64,000 nt of DNA from Nostoc sp. NMS7 (GCF_017115085.1 NZ_JABXKJ010000227.1:52492-116491); one strand, 5' to 3'; counted from the first letter of the stretch, positions 25,620 through 33,433 are shown. Numbers and translations: made by a program. The notes: generated by a model not told the origin, from the letters alone.

Positions 25620-27536
25620 ATGATTCCCGATTGTGTGTTTCCTAAGTATCGTAGAGTAGATATTCTGCTTGCAAGGCTGAAGTTTCTGAAATCAGCAAGG
25701 CTTTTATGTTTTCGTTTTTCAGTATTATCACTTACCGTAGGCATGGGAGCGGCAAGTATGGCGTTCCTGGGTACAAGCTTTGGCAGCGCGTTAGCGAAGC
25801 TCGCCGGAGGCATCGCTCAGATTCCATTGACACCAGATTCAGCACCTCTGGGTGAGAAAACAATTTCTCAGGTTAAGCCCCTGTTTGTCAACCCAAATGT
25901 CGGAGATGACAGCACAGGCAATGGCAGCGAATCTGCTCCGGTGAAAACGATTACCCAAGCGTTGCGATTAGCTAAGGCTAATACTGTAATTATCCTCTCC
26001 ACGGGCACTTATAGCGCCGAGACAGGAGAGATATTCCCTTTAATGCTGAAACCGGGTATTTCAATTCAAGGCAACCCTAGCACTCAAGGTAAGGATATTA
26101 TCCTTCAGGGAGGTGGTGATTACCTGAGCCGGAGCTTTGCCGGTCAAAACGTCACAATTGTTGGAGCAAACCAAGCCCTGCTCACTGGGGTTACAGTGAC
26201 GAACTCGAACCCCCGTGGTTACGGTTTATGGATTGAATCTTGCAATCCGGTAGTCGCGGGAAATACATTCACTGGTAGTACCCAAGATGGGATTTCCGTC
26301 AGTGGTAATGCTGCACCCACCATTAGCAAGAATTACTTCGATCGCAATGGAGCCAATGGCATTACAATCGCCGGTAATTCCACTCCCCAAGTGAAGGAAA
26401 ATGTCTTTCATCAAACGGGTTTTGGGATCAATATTGCCGAAAATGCCGCTCCTGTAATCATCGGCAATCAAATTCAGAACAATAGAACCGGAATTGTGGT
26501 GCAAGCAAATGCTCGCCCGATTTTGCGGAATAATTCTATTCAAGATAATAAAGAAGATGGTTTAGTTGCGATCGCTCAAGCAATGCCAGATTTAGGTAGT
26601 GCATCCGAATCTGGGGGTAATGCATTTCAAAATAATGCTCGCTACGACATTAACGCCAGCGCTGCTAAACAGGTAATTTCTGCTGCTGGTAACAATCTTG
26701 TAAGTAGTCGGATCAGCGGCAAGGTAGATATCAACGGTACAACATCATTAGTAGCCCAAACTTCTCAACCCGCCCCTATCCCCAACAATGTTTTACGAGA
26801 AATACCACCAACTGGGGAAATCACCTTCTCGGCTCCCGAAATCTCTAAAACTACCAACGGGCAAACCAGCAACACCATTTCACCAAATAATCGTGTGACT
26901 GGACAATTAAACAGTCAACTGTTGCCATTGTTGCCTGCTAGTATACCACTTTCCCTGCCTATATCCAATCAACAGCAAGCTACCTCTAAAGTTGCCGGTT
27001 TTCCTACTCCTAGCAGCTTGTCAGGTAGACAAATATCAACTGACACTTCAAGAGTTGCAACTTCCAGTCCAGCAGAGCCACCTAATACGCCACAGTTGAA
27101 TTATGTACGGATCAATCCCAATCCGATTCAGGTTACTCCGCCTGAATATCCATCCAATTCAGTAGCACAGCCACAAGTCCCAAATATCAGGGATCAAACA
27201 CAGCAGTCATTACCAATATTAGAAGCTGCTGAAGCACTTTTGCCAATTCCTAATGCCAATATCCCAAAAGTACCAGTACCTGCAAGTTCTACAGCTATGC
27301 TTGATAACGGGAACTCGGCGACACAGCTCGGTATACGTTATCGCGTGGTAGTTCCACTTGCAAGTGATAAAGATAAAGATTTAGTACGAATCCTTGCTCC
27401 TGGTGCGTTTCCCACAGTTTGGCAAGGTGAAAGAGTTATGCAAGCAGGAGTATTTAGCAATGAATATAACGCTAAAGAAATGCTAAAAAGACTCTCTAGC
27501 AATGGTTTAAGAGCGATTATGGAGCCGTTGAATTAA
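25620..27536 (+). CDS. Exported DUF1565/right-handed beta-helix protein with SPOR-like C-terminus
   Basis: A 638-residue protein from the ATG at 25620; AAGGAG (25603-25608) sits 11 nt before it and only 2 nt before the GTG at 25611. The hydrophobic N-terminus resembles a signal peptide. Next is a DUF1565 region (FVNPNVGDDSTGNGSESAPV, then ILSTGTYS) and parabolic beta-helix repeats such as NPVVAGNTFTGS, APTISKNYFDRNG and TPQVKENVFHQTG. A long Pro/Ser/Thr-rich linker leads to a C-terminal segment (VMQAGVFSNEYNAKEMLKRL) resembling a peptidoglycan-binding SPOR fold. This suggests an envelope protein that binds or handles glycans. Odd: the segment SALAKLAGGIAQ comes from a repeat-like stretch (25780-25816). 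Confidence 0.82.
   Translation: MIPDCVFPKYRRVDILLARLKFLKSARLLCFRFSVLSLTVGMGAASMAFLGTSFGSALAKLAGGIAQIPLTPDSAPLGEKTISQVKPLFVNPNVGDDSTGNGSESAPVKTITQALRLAKANTVIILSTGTYSAETGEIFPLMLKPGISIQGNPSTQGKDIILQGGGDYLSRSFAGQNVTIVGANQALLTGVTVTNSNPRGYGLWIESCNPVVAGNTFTGSTQDGISVSGNAAPTISKNYFDRNGANGITIAGNSTPQVKENVFHQTGFGINIAENAAPVIIGNQIQNNRTGIVVQANARPILRNNSIQDNKEDGLVAIAQAMPDLGSASESGGNAFQNNARYDINASAAKQVISAAGNNLVSSRISGKVDINGTTSLVAQTSQPAPIPNNVLREIPPTGEITFSAPEISKTTNGQTSNTISPNNRVTGQLNSQLLPLLPASIPLSLPISNQQQATSKVAGFPTPSSLSGRQISTDTSRVATSSPAEPPNTPQLNYVRINPNPIQVTPPEYPSNSVAQPQVPNIRDQTQQSLPILEAAEALLPIPNANIPKVPVPASSTAMLDNGNSATQLGIRYRVVVPLASDKDKDLVRILAPGAFPTVWQGERVMQAGVFSNEYNAKEMLKRLSSNGLRAIMEPLN
25780..25816. repeat. Palindromic repeat-like stretch in the signal region of the beta-helix gene
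   Basis: GCGCGTTAGCGAAGCTCGCC followed by GGAGGCATCGC resembles the mosaic repeats found between genes (GCGTTAGCG units as near 25263 and 59865). It is read in frame. Confidence 0.5.
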
Positions 27537-27728
27537 TTGGACATTGGACATAAGATATACGCAGCGATCGCATATTATCTCACCCATCGCCAAGAAATTG
27601 ACAATTACCTAGAGCAGCGTCGCAAAAAAGCTCAACAACAGCGAAATCAATTTGTCCAGCAGTATAATTTAGCTAATCTTAGGCAGCACTTGCGCGATCG
27701 CTATCAGTCTTTTCAGCGGAATTTATAA
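27537..27728 (+). pseudogene. 5'-truncated remnant resembling a DUF433-type antitoxin tail
   Basis: A 63-codon frame begins right after the upstream stop, with only a TTG available and no ribosome site. It reads HKIYAAIAYYLTHRQEIDNY, then LEQRRKKAQQQR. The AAIAYYLxHRxEIDxYLEQR pattern matches the C-terminal end of small DUF433-like or VapB-like antitoxin proteins of cyanobacteria. The N-terminal part is missing. It may still be translated by coupling to the upstream gene, but a remnant is likelier. Confidence 0.5.
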
Positions 27729-27797
27729 TTGACAAAAGCAATGTTATCCTAACTTGTCACGAATGAACCGATTTAATTTTATTCAATGGTAAAAGGT

Positions 27798-27973
27798 ATG
27801 GAACCGACCATCGAACAACTTAAAGCATTCTTTGACTTTTGTGTTCGGGCTAGTAATTTGCTTAGAGATATAGCATTGCTTAGATTTGATGAGAGGACAA
27901 GCCGAATCGTGATTTTATAGGCGAAACCATCCAAGTAGAAATTCTTAGTAATGGGGAGAACATTATCCGATGA
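27798..27973 (+). pseudogene. DUF6888-like small protein, frameshifted
   Basis: The ATG at 27798 (AAAAGG just upstream) opens 40 residues, MEPTIEQLKAFFDFCVRASN onward to DERTSRIVIL, then TAG at 27918. A second frame continues as GETIQVEILSNGENIIR and ends at the TGA 27971-27973, overlapping the next ATG as ATGA. The two halves fit one protein of the DUF6888 type (DERTxxIxILAGExIxIxI), so one base was gained or two lost near 27917. DUF6888 and DUF6887 genes usually stand side by side in cyanobacteria; function unknown. The family name is from memory. Confidence 0.6.
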
Positions 27974-28149
27974 CAGACTATTTAACTCTTAATGAGCAAG
28001 AATTAAGACAATATGTGATATCAAACCCCCAGGATGAGGAGGCATTTCAACATTACCTCACCATCATGAGAGCGAAACCGGGGGTAGTGGTCAGCACTCC
28101 AGAACAATTAGAGGCTGAGTTAAAACGGCGTATTAATCAAGCTAGTTAA
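27970..28149 (+). CDS. DUF6887-like small protein
   Basis: A 59-residue acidic protein (MTDYLTLNEQELRQYVISNP, then QDEEAFQHYLTIMR). Its ATG overlaps the stop of the frameshifted DUF6888-like gene (ATGA), and a terminator follows, so the pair was one operon. ELRxYVLxNxxDxEAFxxYxxR is the pattern I associate with DUF6887. A toxin-antitoxin-like role is often suspected for such pairs but not shown. This gene has no visible lesion; its partner does. Confidence 0.65.
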   Translation: MTDYLTLNEQELRQYVISNPQDEEAFQHYLTIMRAKPGVVVSTPEQLEAELKRRINQAS

Positions 28150-28154
28150 CATAG

Positions 28155-28189
28155 AACCCGTTACTGACATTCCAGTAACGGGGTTTTTT
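28155..28189 (+). terminator. Intrinsic terminator
   Basis: AACCCGTTACTG (28155-28166) pairs with CAGTAACGGGGTT (28173-28185) with one bulged G, followed by a run of T. Confidence 0.88.
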
Positions 28190-28359
28190 CAATTTAGCAG
28201 CTTGACTCAATGTGAATTTTGGGACTTGCCTTTATTCAGCAACGCCGATATTACCGCGATCGCACACCCATCTGCGCTGATTTGGCGACTTGCGTGTTGC
28301 AGTCAGCCTAGCAAATATGAAGGTCAGATCCTTTTCATTCCTTTTTTTGATTGTCATTG

Positions 28360-28437
28360 GCGATCGCAGGTCAAAATAAAATCAATCGACTTGAGAGAGC
28401 GATCGCAGGTCAAAATAAAATCAATCGACTTGAGAGA
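28360..28437. repeat. Tandem duplication of a 39-bp HIP1-bearing unit
   Basis: Two identical 39-bp copies (28360-28398, 28399-28437) each start GCGATCGCAGGTCAAAATAA and end CGACTTGAGAGA; a third partial GCGATCGC follows. The open frame across it is an effect of the repeat. The rest of 28190-28520 holds nothing recognisable. Confidence 0.9.
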
Positions 28438-28520
28438 GCGATCGCTTTTCTAATGTGGAGGAGGCGATCGCGGTTTCATCAAAGGAACAGATAATTTATA
28501 ATTTTTTTACTACACTAGCA

Positions 28521-30119
28521 TTAAGTATAATTATCGCCCAACAATTTCAGATTTTTACGGATAGTGGCTGTACTGGGATGATCTACTCCTAAACTAAGTT
28601 CAGCAATTGATAATGCTTTTTTATACAGTGGTTCCGCTTCGCTGTACCGTCCTTGGGAATCGTAGAGTGCTGCCAGGTTGTTGTAACTGGTGGCGACTGA
28701 GGGATGCTCTTCTCCCAAGCGGGTTTGTACTACTGATACACATTGCTTACACCAGGGTTCTGCGATCGCATATAATCCCTGTCCAGAATAAAATCTATCT
28801 AATCCCCCAAAAACCCAAATTAAATTTTCATCACTGACTGCATCAGTCAGATTTTGTGCTATCTCTGCTAAATGTGCGATCGCATCTTTGACACTTGTAA
28901 TTAACTGTAGAGTTGGTGAAGAGGGAATACTCTGTGCCACTTCTACCAAAACTTTGCAAAAGTTATTTTTTTGTTTGTCCGCATTAACTAAATTATTTTG
29001 CTTATTTCTCAGAAATTCTTGAATTAGTTGATGTAATTGATAAGTATCTCCACCCTGTAAAAGGTGCAAATTTTCTAATTCAACTCTGGCATCTTCTAAT
29101 TCTTCAGAATCTTGCTCTGTTGCAGCACCTTCCAGCAACGACCAAGGAATTGGAGCCAAAGCAAATAAACTGAGTAAACATCCTAATTGTTGGGCATCAT
29201 CACTTAATTCTGACCAACTCAACTCAAAAGCCGCCGCTACTCCACGTTTTACGTTTAAAGTCCAAGTGGGGTCATTTTCCTTCACGACTAACGAAGGATG
29301 TCCTAACCCTTTTTCCTCCAACCGTTTTAGCATATCAGCTAAAGTTATGTTGCGTTTCTTTACATACCTGCCAACTAATTGCAAAGCTAGGGGCAAATAG
29401 CCCAAACGCTGACAAAGTTCTTTAGCAAGTGCTAATTCTTGGTTTTGCTTTTCTTCTCCAATCAATTGAGCTAGTAATAAGAGTGCGTCTGTCTCTGATA
29501 AAACTGACAAAAACAAAGAACCAGCTAAATCTAATTTGAGGCGTGTAGTAATTAGTACTTTGAACTGGGATGGTTGGGGTGGTAGATACGGTTTAACGTG
29601 ACTGTAATTTTTAACATCATCGAAAACTATTAGCGTCTCCCCCTGTCGCCAATGTTGCCAACACCAACGTACTTGTTCTGGTAACTCCAAATCCTCTGGT
29701 GGGTACAAGCTTAAGTCTGTTGTAGCAAATTGTAATATTTGTAGCCCGATATCTGACTCTCTGGCTCTTAACCAGCAGATACCGCCAGGGTAATTGTCCA
29801 ACTGTAAATGTAGCAATGAATACTGGATTGCTAATTCGGTTTTACCAACTCCCCCCATACCTTCAACAGCAGCAATTACCACCGAATGATTGCTTTGTAG
29901 CTGTTGGTAGAGGCGTTCTAATTCTCTTTCTCGTCCGACAAATTTATCTGTGTTGCTAGCAGGAATATTTTGGGGGAAACCTGTTGGTTTAGGAAGCTCA
30001 CCCAAATTGTTTACGGTTTTGTAAATCTGGGTAATATCTCCGACTGTAATATTGCCATTAGCCTGGACATTCTTAAAAATTTCTTGTCTGGGAACTTCAG
30101 AGTCTGAATGATTAGTCAT
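28521..30119 (-). CDS. STAND NTPase: N-terminal signalling motif, NB-ARC, short TPR (NLR-like)
   Basis: A 532-residue protein. Residues 1-59: unstructured N-terminus with the motif RQEIFKNVQANGNITVGDIT (11-30). Residues about 60-330: NB-ARC ATPase with FVGRERELE (60-68), Walker A GMGGVGKT (87-94), Walker B LIVFDDV (163-169), LITTR (189-193) and the GxP motif GYLPLAL (240-246). Residues 330-450: winged-helix and linker region. From about 465: two TPRs (SVATSYNNLAALYDSQGRYS). This is the architecture of plant NLR and bacterial STAND sensors, which oligomerise on recognising a trigger. The gene begins 4 bp after a small gene whose product ends in a similar motif, so the pair probably works together. 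The TPR array is short. Confidence 0.9.
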   Translation of the reverse strand: MTNHSDSEVPRQEIFKNVQANGNITVGDITQIYKTVNNLGELPKPTGFPQNIPASNTDKFVGRERELERLYQQLQSNHSVVIAAVEGMGGVGKTELAIQYSLLHLQLDNYPGGICWLRARESDIGLQILQFATTDLSLYPPEDLELPEQVRWCWQHWRQGETLIVFDDVKNYSHVKPYLPPQPSQFKVLITTRLKLDLAGSLFLSVLSETDALLLLAQLIGEEKQNQELALAKELCQRLGYLPLALQLVGRYVKKRNITLADMLKRLEEKGLGHPSLVVKENDPTWTLNVKRGVAAAFELSWSELSDDAQQLGCLLSLFALAPIPWSLLEGAATEQDSEELEDARVELENLHLLQGGDTYQLHQLIQEFLRNKQNNLVNADKQKNNFCKVLVEVAQSIPSSPTLQLITSVKDAIAHLAEIAQNLTDAVSDENLIWVFGGLDRFYSGQGLYAIAEPWCKQCVSVVQTRLGEEHPSVATSYNNLAALYDSQGRYSEAEPLYKKALSIAELSLGVDHPSTATIRKNLKLLGDNYT

Positions 30120-30123
30120 GATT

Positions 30124-30582
30124 TCAGGCTTCTTGATTTAAGTTGCCTACATCAATGTTTGTAGCTTTCACCTCTTTGAGCATTTCCTGCTCAACCGAAC
30201 CATCCCGCGCGGCTTTCTGGCTGATGTCTTTGGTTTTCAAATCACCAGTTAATTCAATTTCACTCAGAACTACCTGACGTATACTTTCATCTTGTGCTTG
30301 TAGCTGCTCGACTAATTCCTTAAGTTTCTGAGCAAACGCTTCATCAGCATCAATTTGGGTTTGCAGTTCATCTTGTAGCTTTGTCTTATTCACTTCCGTA
30401 GGTTGATTTTGTGCGCGAGTCAACAACCCTTCTGTTCCCTCTGCTTTAAACTTTTCACGGATGGTATTTATTAGAAGCGTAAATGTATCAGCCGCACCTT
30501 TACCTAAAGCTTTTCCACCTTCTTTAATTGCCTCTGAGAAAAATAAAGAGACAATTACTGCTGCCGTTAGAGGTTCTACCAT
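30124..30582 (-). CDS. Bell-like helical effector candidate with C-terminal amyloid-type motif
   Basis: A 152-residue protein from the ATG at 30582 (MVEPLTAAVIVSLFFSEAIK); the frame is open 18 codons further and no ribosome site decides. Residues 1-45 are a hydrophobic helix followed by GGKALGKGAADTFTLLINTI. Residues 60-110 are helical and charged. The C-terminus (130-150, VEQEMLKEVKATNIDVGNLN) resembles the N-terminus of the STAND protein encoded 4 bp downstream. The layout (hydrophobic N-terminal helix bundle, then a short motif shared with the neighbouring NLR) matches Bell-domain effectors of bacterial amyloid signalling, proposed to disrupt membranes. Family membership is inference; no direct homologue is recalled. 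Confidence 0.7.
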   Translation of the reverse strand: MVEPLTAAVIVSLFFSEAIKEGGKALGKGAADTFTLLINTIREKFKAEGTEGLLTRAQNQPTEVNKTKLQDELQTQIDADEAFAQKLKELVEQLQAQDESIRQVVLSEIELTGDLKTKDISQKAARDGSVEQEMLKEVKATNIDVGNLNQEA

Positions 30583-30802
30583 CAGCTTGCACTTAGATTT
30601 AGTATTAATAGTCATATACACAAACTTACTGTACAACTTTTCGGATTTTTAGGTGTATTTATAAAATTACGAGTCTTAAAGGGATAAACACGGTAGTGCC
30701 GCATTACACCTTCGGTTACGGTGTACACACAAGTAATGTCCACATAGGTTTCAACTCTTTTACCCACATTTTTATCAGAGTTAAACTGTCATACTTACCG
30801 AC

Positions 30803-30925
30803 ATCCCGCCCAGAACTAAAGTTCAGGGCTAATAGCTGAAGTCCACTTAAGTGGACTAAATTGATTATTCAGTCCACTTAAGTGGACTTGGGCTATCAGA
30901 CTCGGAATTCATTCCGAGGCGGGAT
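30803..30925. mobile_element. MITE-like element with nested palindromes
   Basis: Terminal ATCCCGCC (30803-30810) and GGCGGGAT (30918-30925) enclose two perfect 18-bp palindromes AGTCCACTTAAGTGGACT (30840-30857 and 30871-30888) and the inverted repeat CTCGGAATTCATTCCGAG (30901-30918). No coding capacity. The AGTCCAC/GTGGACT hairpin also occurs in the element at 53381-53543. Confidence 0.65.
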
Positions 30926-31169
30926 AGAAACGTAGTGCAAGATTTATTAATGATATGGGTGCGACAAGACTTGTGTGTACACCGTAGCCTTTATAAGGGG
31001 AGGGTTAGGGTGGGGTAATTCGAGGACTGGTAGTGATTGGATAACTTATGTGTACACCGTAGCCTTTCTAAGGCGAGTCCTATAGTTGAATTATATTTAT
31101 GATACTTTACAGCGCGATCGCCTTCACCATAACTTAGGTTAAGCTAAGAAAACCCATCATCTAATACTC

Positions 31170-31400
31170 CGACACGATTTCAAAGCACCTCAACATGAAT
31201 TGGAAGTACTTCAACACGATTTCAAAGTACTTCAACATGACTTGGAAGTACTCCAACACGATTTTAAAGTACCTTAACACGATTTCAAAGTACCTCACCA
31301 CGATTTCAAAGTACTTCAACACGATTTCAAAGTACCTCAACATGAATTGGAAGTACTTCAACACGATTTCAAAGTACCTCAACATGACTTTAAGGTATCT
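31170..31400. repeat. Minisatellite, about 11 units of 21 bp
   Basis: Imperfect 21-bp units alternate between a form with ACACGATTTCAAAGTAC and one with ACATGAATTGGAAGTAC. Because 21 is a multiple of three, frames stay open on both strands; on the minus strand it would read as a heptad (YFEIVLK-like). No ribosome site or family resemblance supports translation. Confidence 0.9.
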
Positions 31401-31572
31401 GCTACTGATCAAGTGTAACTTTTTTAATAAATCTTTCAGTACAATCTACTAAAAATAATTAAGTCGATCTTAATTTGCTTTAATTTTTCCGAGTTATTTC
31501 TCAGAGAAGTTTAGGGTTGCATTGGCTAGAGTATATGCAGTAATCCTATAACCTCCTTCAGGAGCGCATTTC

Positions 31573-31995
31573 ATGGCACGACTAAAACGCAGTTCAACCA
31601 CTCTCGAAAAGGCTATCCGTCGAATTGCAGGAATGCGATCCATTAGCTCTACGCTAGAATTTGGCAACGGATTAAGTTTGACAGACTACGACAACCGCAT
31701 TCAAACCTTGCAAACCGAGCTATCTACCTACAACACTTCACTCTCTAGCATAGATGAAATGGCAGGTCGCATCTCTCTAATTGAAGAAGAATTGCGCGGC
31801 TACTCTGAAAAGATGTTAATGAGTGTAGTAACCCATTATGGCAAAAACAGTTTGCAATATATCCAGGCGGGAGGCAAGCCACGCCAGAAATTATCACGCC
31901 GTTCGAGCAACACCCAATCCCCATCTGAGAGTACAACTACAATCTTGAATGGTGCAAACAACAATGGTAAAGAAACCTCTGTTGTTTTACCCTAA
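31573..31995 (+). CDS. Conserved hypothetical protein with helical N-terminus
   Basis: A 140-residue protein from an ATG with GGAG (31561-31564) 8 nt upstream. The start is basic (MARLKRSSTTLEKAIRRIAG), the middle is helical with possible coiled coil (YDNRIQTLQTELSTYNTSLS), and a conserved-looking segment YSEKMLMSVVTHYGKNSLQY leads into a basic, Ser/Thr/Asn-rich tail. I associate this pattern with cyanobacterial proteins of unknown function; nothing about activity can be read. It is convergent with the TetR-like gene. Confidence 0.75.
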   Translation: MARLKRSSTTLEKAIRRIAGMRSISSTLEFGNGLSLTDYDNRIQTLQTELSTYNTSLSSIDEMAGRISLIEEELRGYSEKMLMSVVTHYGKNSLQYIQAGGKPRQKLSRRSSNTQSPSESTTTILNGANNNGKETSVVLP

Positions 31996-32031
31996 TGTTT
32001 AATGTTTACTAAAAAGTAATCTCCCCACTCC

Positions 32032-33261
32032 CTATCCCGGCTTATGATCCAAACGGGTGGCTTGCTCTAGGGCGGCTTTTTCTCTGGCTCGGCGGGCATA
32101 GGGTTGTAATTGGGTGCGATCGCAACTTGTGAAAATACTCAAGTTTTCTAAGCTGATCCCCCGCATTAACATTTCTACACGCCAAGTTTGTTGTGCCTGT
32201 ACTATAGCTGGCCTTTGTCCTTGGGGAGTTAACAGTCCCTCACTCCATACTTGCCAGCGTGTCTCAAGCTCTGACTCTGAGAGCGGTTTACCTGTTTCAT
32301 TCAAAAACATGGCTGTTTGAGTATCTTTACGGCTTTTCAGCCATTTAATTAGAGGATTATTATTGTAAGAGCCGTAGCGTTTGCCCAAAATCCACTGATT
32401 CACAGGTACTTGACGGACAAATCCTGGGATTGTGATTTGCAGGAAGTACCCTTGAGTATCGTATATTTGGTGCGATCGCTCCAAACTAATTATTTCTCTG
32501 GCGGATAACCCAGCCCCAAATAACACATAAACCAAAGCATAATCTCGCATTCCCAATTTCCGAGCTTGTTGGAGAATTTCGTGAACTAAACTAGCAGGCA
32601 AATCAGCTACTTCTGTGGTATTAAAGCCTCCTTGTAAGCAGTTTGTTGCTGATTCTGCTGAAGATGACATGGCTCCATGTAAAAACAACTCCACCAAATT
32701 TTCCAGAAAATCATCTCGATCCTCCCAAAGTTCGTTAAATTCGCTCGTGAACTCAATTACGGCATATCCCAAGATCATCCCATTCAGCAAACTGGCTAAT
32801 TTTTCTGCGGGTAAATAGGTCTTTAAGTGTCCCTGCTGGATTACAGTAGCTAAATACTGAGCGACATAACGGTTTGCCTCTGTTACTCCCCTGCCTAGTG
32901 CGCGGCGATTTTCTGCCGGGAATTGGTCGGCTTCACCTACCACAGACCGGACAAATTCTGGCACTCGTTCTAAGGCATGTAAGCTATCACTTGCATAATC
33001 TTTAAGAGCTTGATAGACATTGCCCGGAGGCGTTGCCCGTCGCACCAGCGACTCACCTAAATTCTTAAAGGCTGCGGACTCTTCCAGCACAGCTAAAAGC
33101 AGCCCATGCTTATTGCCAAAATTCCGAAATAGAGTCACTTCGTTGACTTCGGCTTTTTCAGCAATTTGGCGGGTTGTGGTGGCGCTGACTCCCTGAGCAG
33201 AAAACAACTCAAGTGCAGCTTCAATCAGGCGTTGACGAGTGGAAAGGAGTTGAGACGACAT
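32032..33261 (-). CDS. TetR-family regulator fused to an integrase-like C-terminal domain
   Basis: A 409-residue protein from the ATG at 33261 (MSSQLLSTRQR); an in-frame ATG four codons upstream would overlap the operator. Residues about 5-60 are a TetR helix-turn-helix (ALELFSAQGVSATTTRQIAE, then VTLFRNFGNKHGLL). Residues 60-200 are a TetR ligand domain. Residues about 225-409 resemble a tyrosine-recombinase catalytic fold (MRDYALVYVLFGAGLSAREI, later WRVEMLMRGISLENLSIF and QPYARRAREKA) without the normal HxxR. It is therefore probably a DNA-binding or dimerisation module rather than an active recombinase. It is divergent from the desaturase gene and likely represses it and itself. Confidence 0.8.
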   Translation of the reverse strand: MSSQLLSTRQRLIEAALELFSAQGVSATTTRQIAEKAEVNEVTLFRNFGNKHGLLLAVLEESAAFKNLGESLVRRATPPGNVYQALKDYASDSLHALERVPEFVRSVVGEADQFPAENRRALGRGVTEANRYVAQYLATVIQQGHLKTYLPAEKLASLLNGMILGYAVIEFTSEFNELWEDRDDFLENLVELFLHGAMSSSAESATNCLQGGFNTTEVADLPASLVHEILQQARKLGMRDYALVYVLFGAGLSAREIISLERSHQIYDTQGYFLQITIPGFVRQVPVNQWILGKRYGSYNNNPLIKWLKSRKDTQTAMFLNETGKPLSESELETRWQVWSEGLLTPQGQRPAIVQAQQTWRVEMLMRGISLENLSIFTSCDRTQLQPYARRAREKAALEQATRLDHKPG

Positions 33262-33269
33262 AGAAAAAT

Positions 33270-33331
33270 GCAAGTGGCACTTGCAGGAAGATTAGAGTTC
33301 TGCTAGCATAGCAAATGTAAGTGGTACTTGC
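33270..33331. promoter_or_regulatory. Two operator-like palindromes between the TetR gene and desC
   Basis: GCAAGTGGCACTTGC (33270-33284) is a perfect inverted repeat around one base. GTAAGTGGTACTTGC (33317-33331) is a related imperfect copy. They lie 9 bp from the TetR start, in the divergent promoter region, spaced 47 bp start to start. This is the expected place for a TetR operator. Confidence 0.7.
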
Positions 33332-33433
33332 TTTCTTCTACTGTAACGAACTGGTGTACAAGGCGGGTAAATCCCTGTGGGATTACACCCAATAAAAAGT
33401 AAATCGCTTCATCATCCATCAACAGGAATTTTT

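Larger units (their letters stand above)
30583..31572. other. Intergenic region full of repeats
   Basis: A 990-bp stretch without a supported gene. It holds three copies of a 30-bp repeat with core GTGTACAC (30709-30738, 30969-30998, 31043-31072), a MITE-like palindromic block (30803-30925) and a 21-bp minisatellite (31170-31400). A fourth copy of the 30-bp repeat is at 63771-63800. Confidence 0.7.

Noticed and set aside
28202..28453. 83-codon plus-strand frame
   Set aside because: It runs through a tandem 39-bp duplication and HIP1 sites; no protein-like content or start signal.
31161..31452. Open frames on both strands across the 21-bp repeats
   Set aside because: A 21-bp unit keeps any stop-free frame open; no ribosome site and no similarity to a protein, so listed only as a minisatellite.
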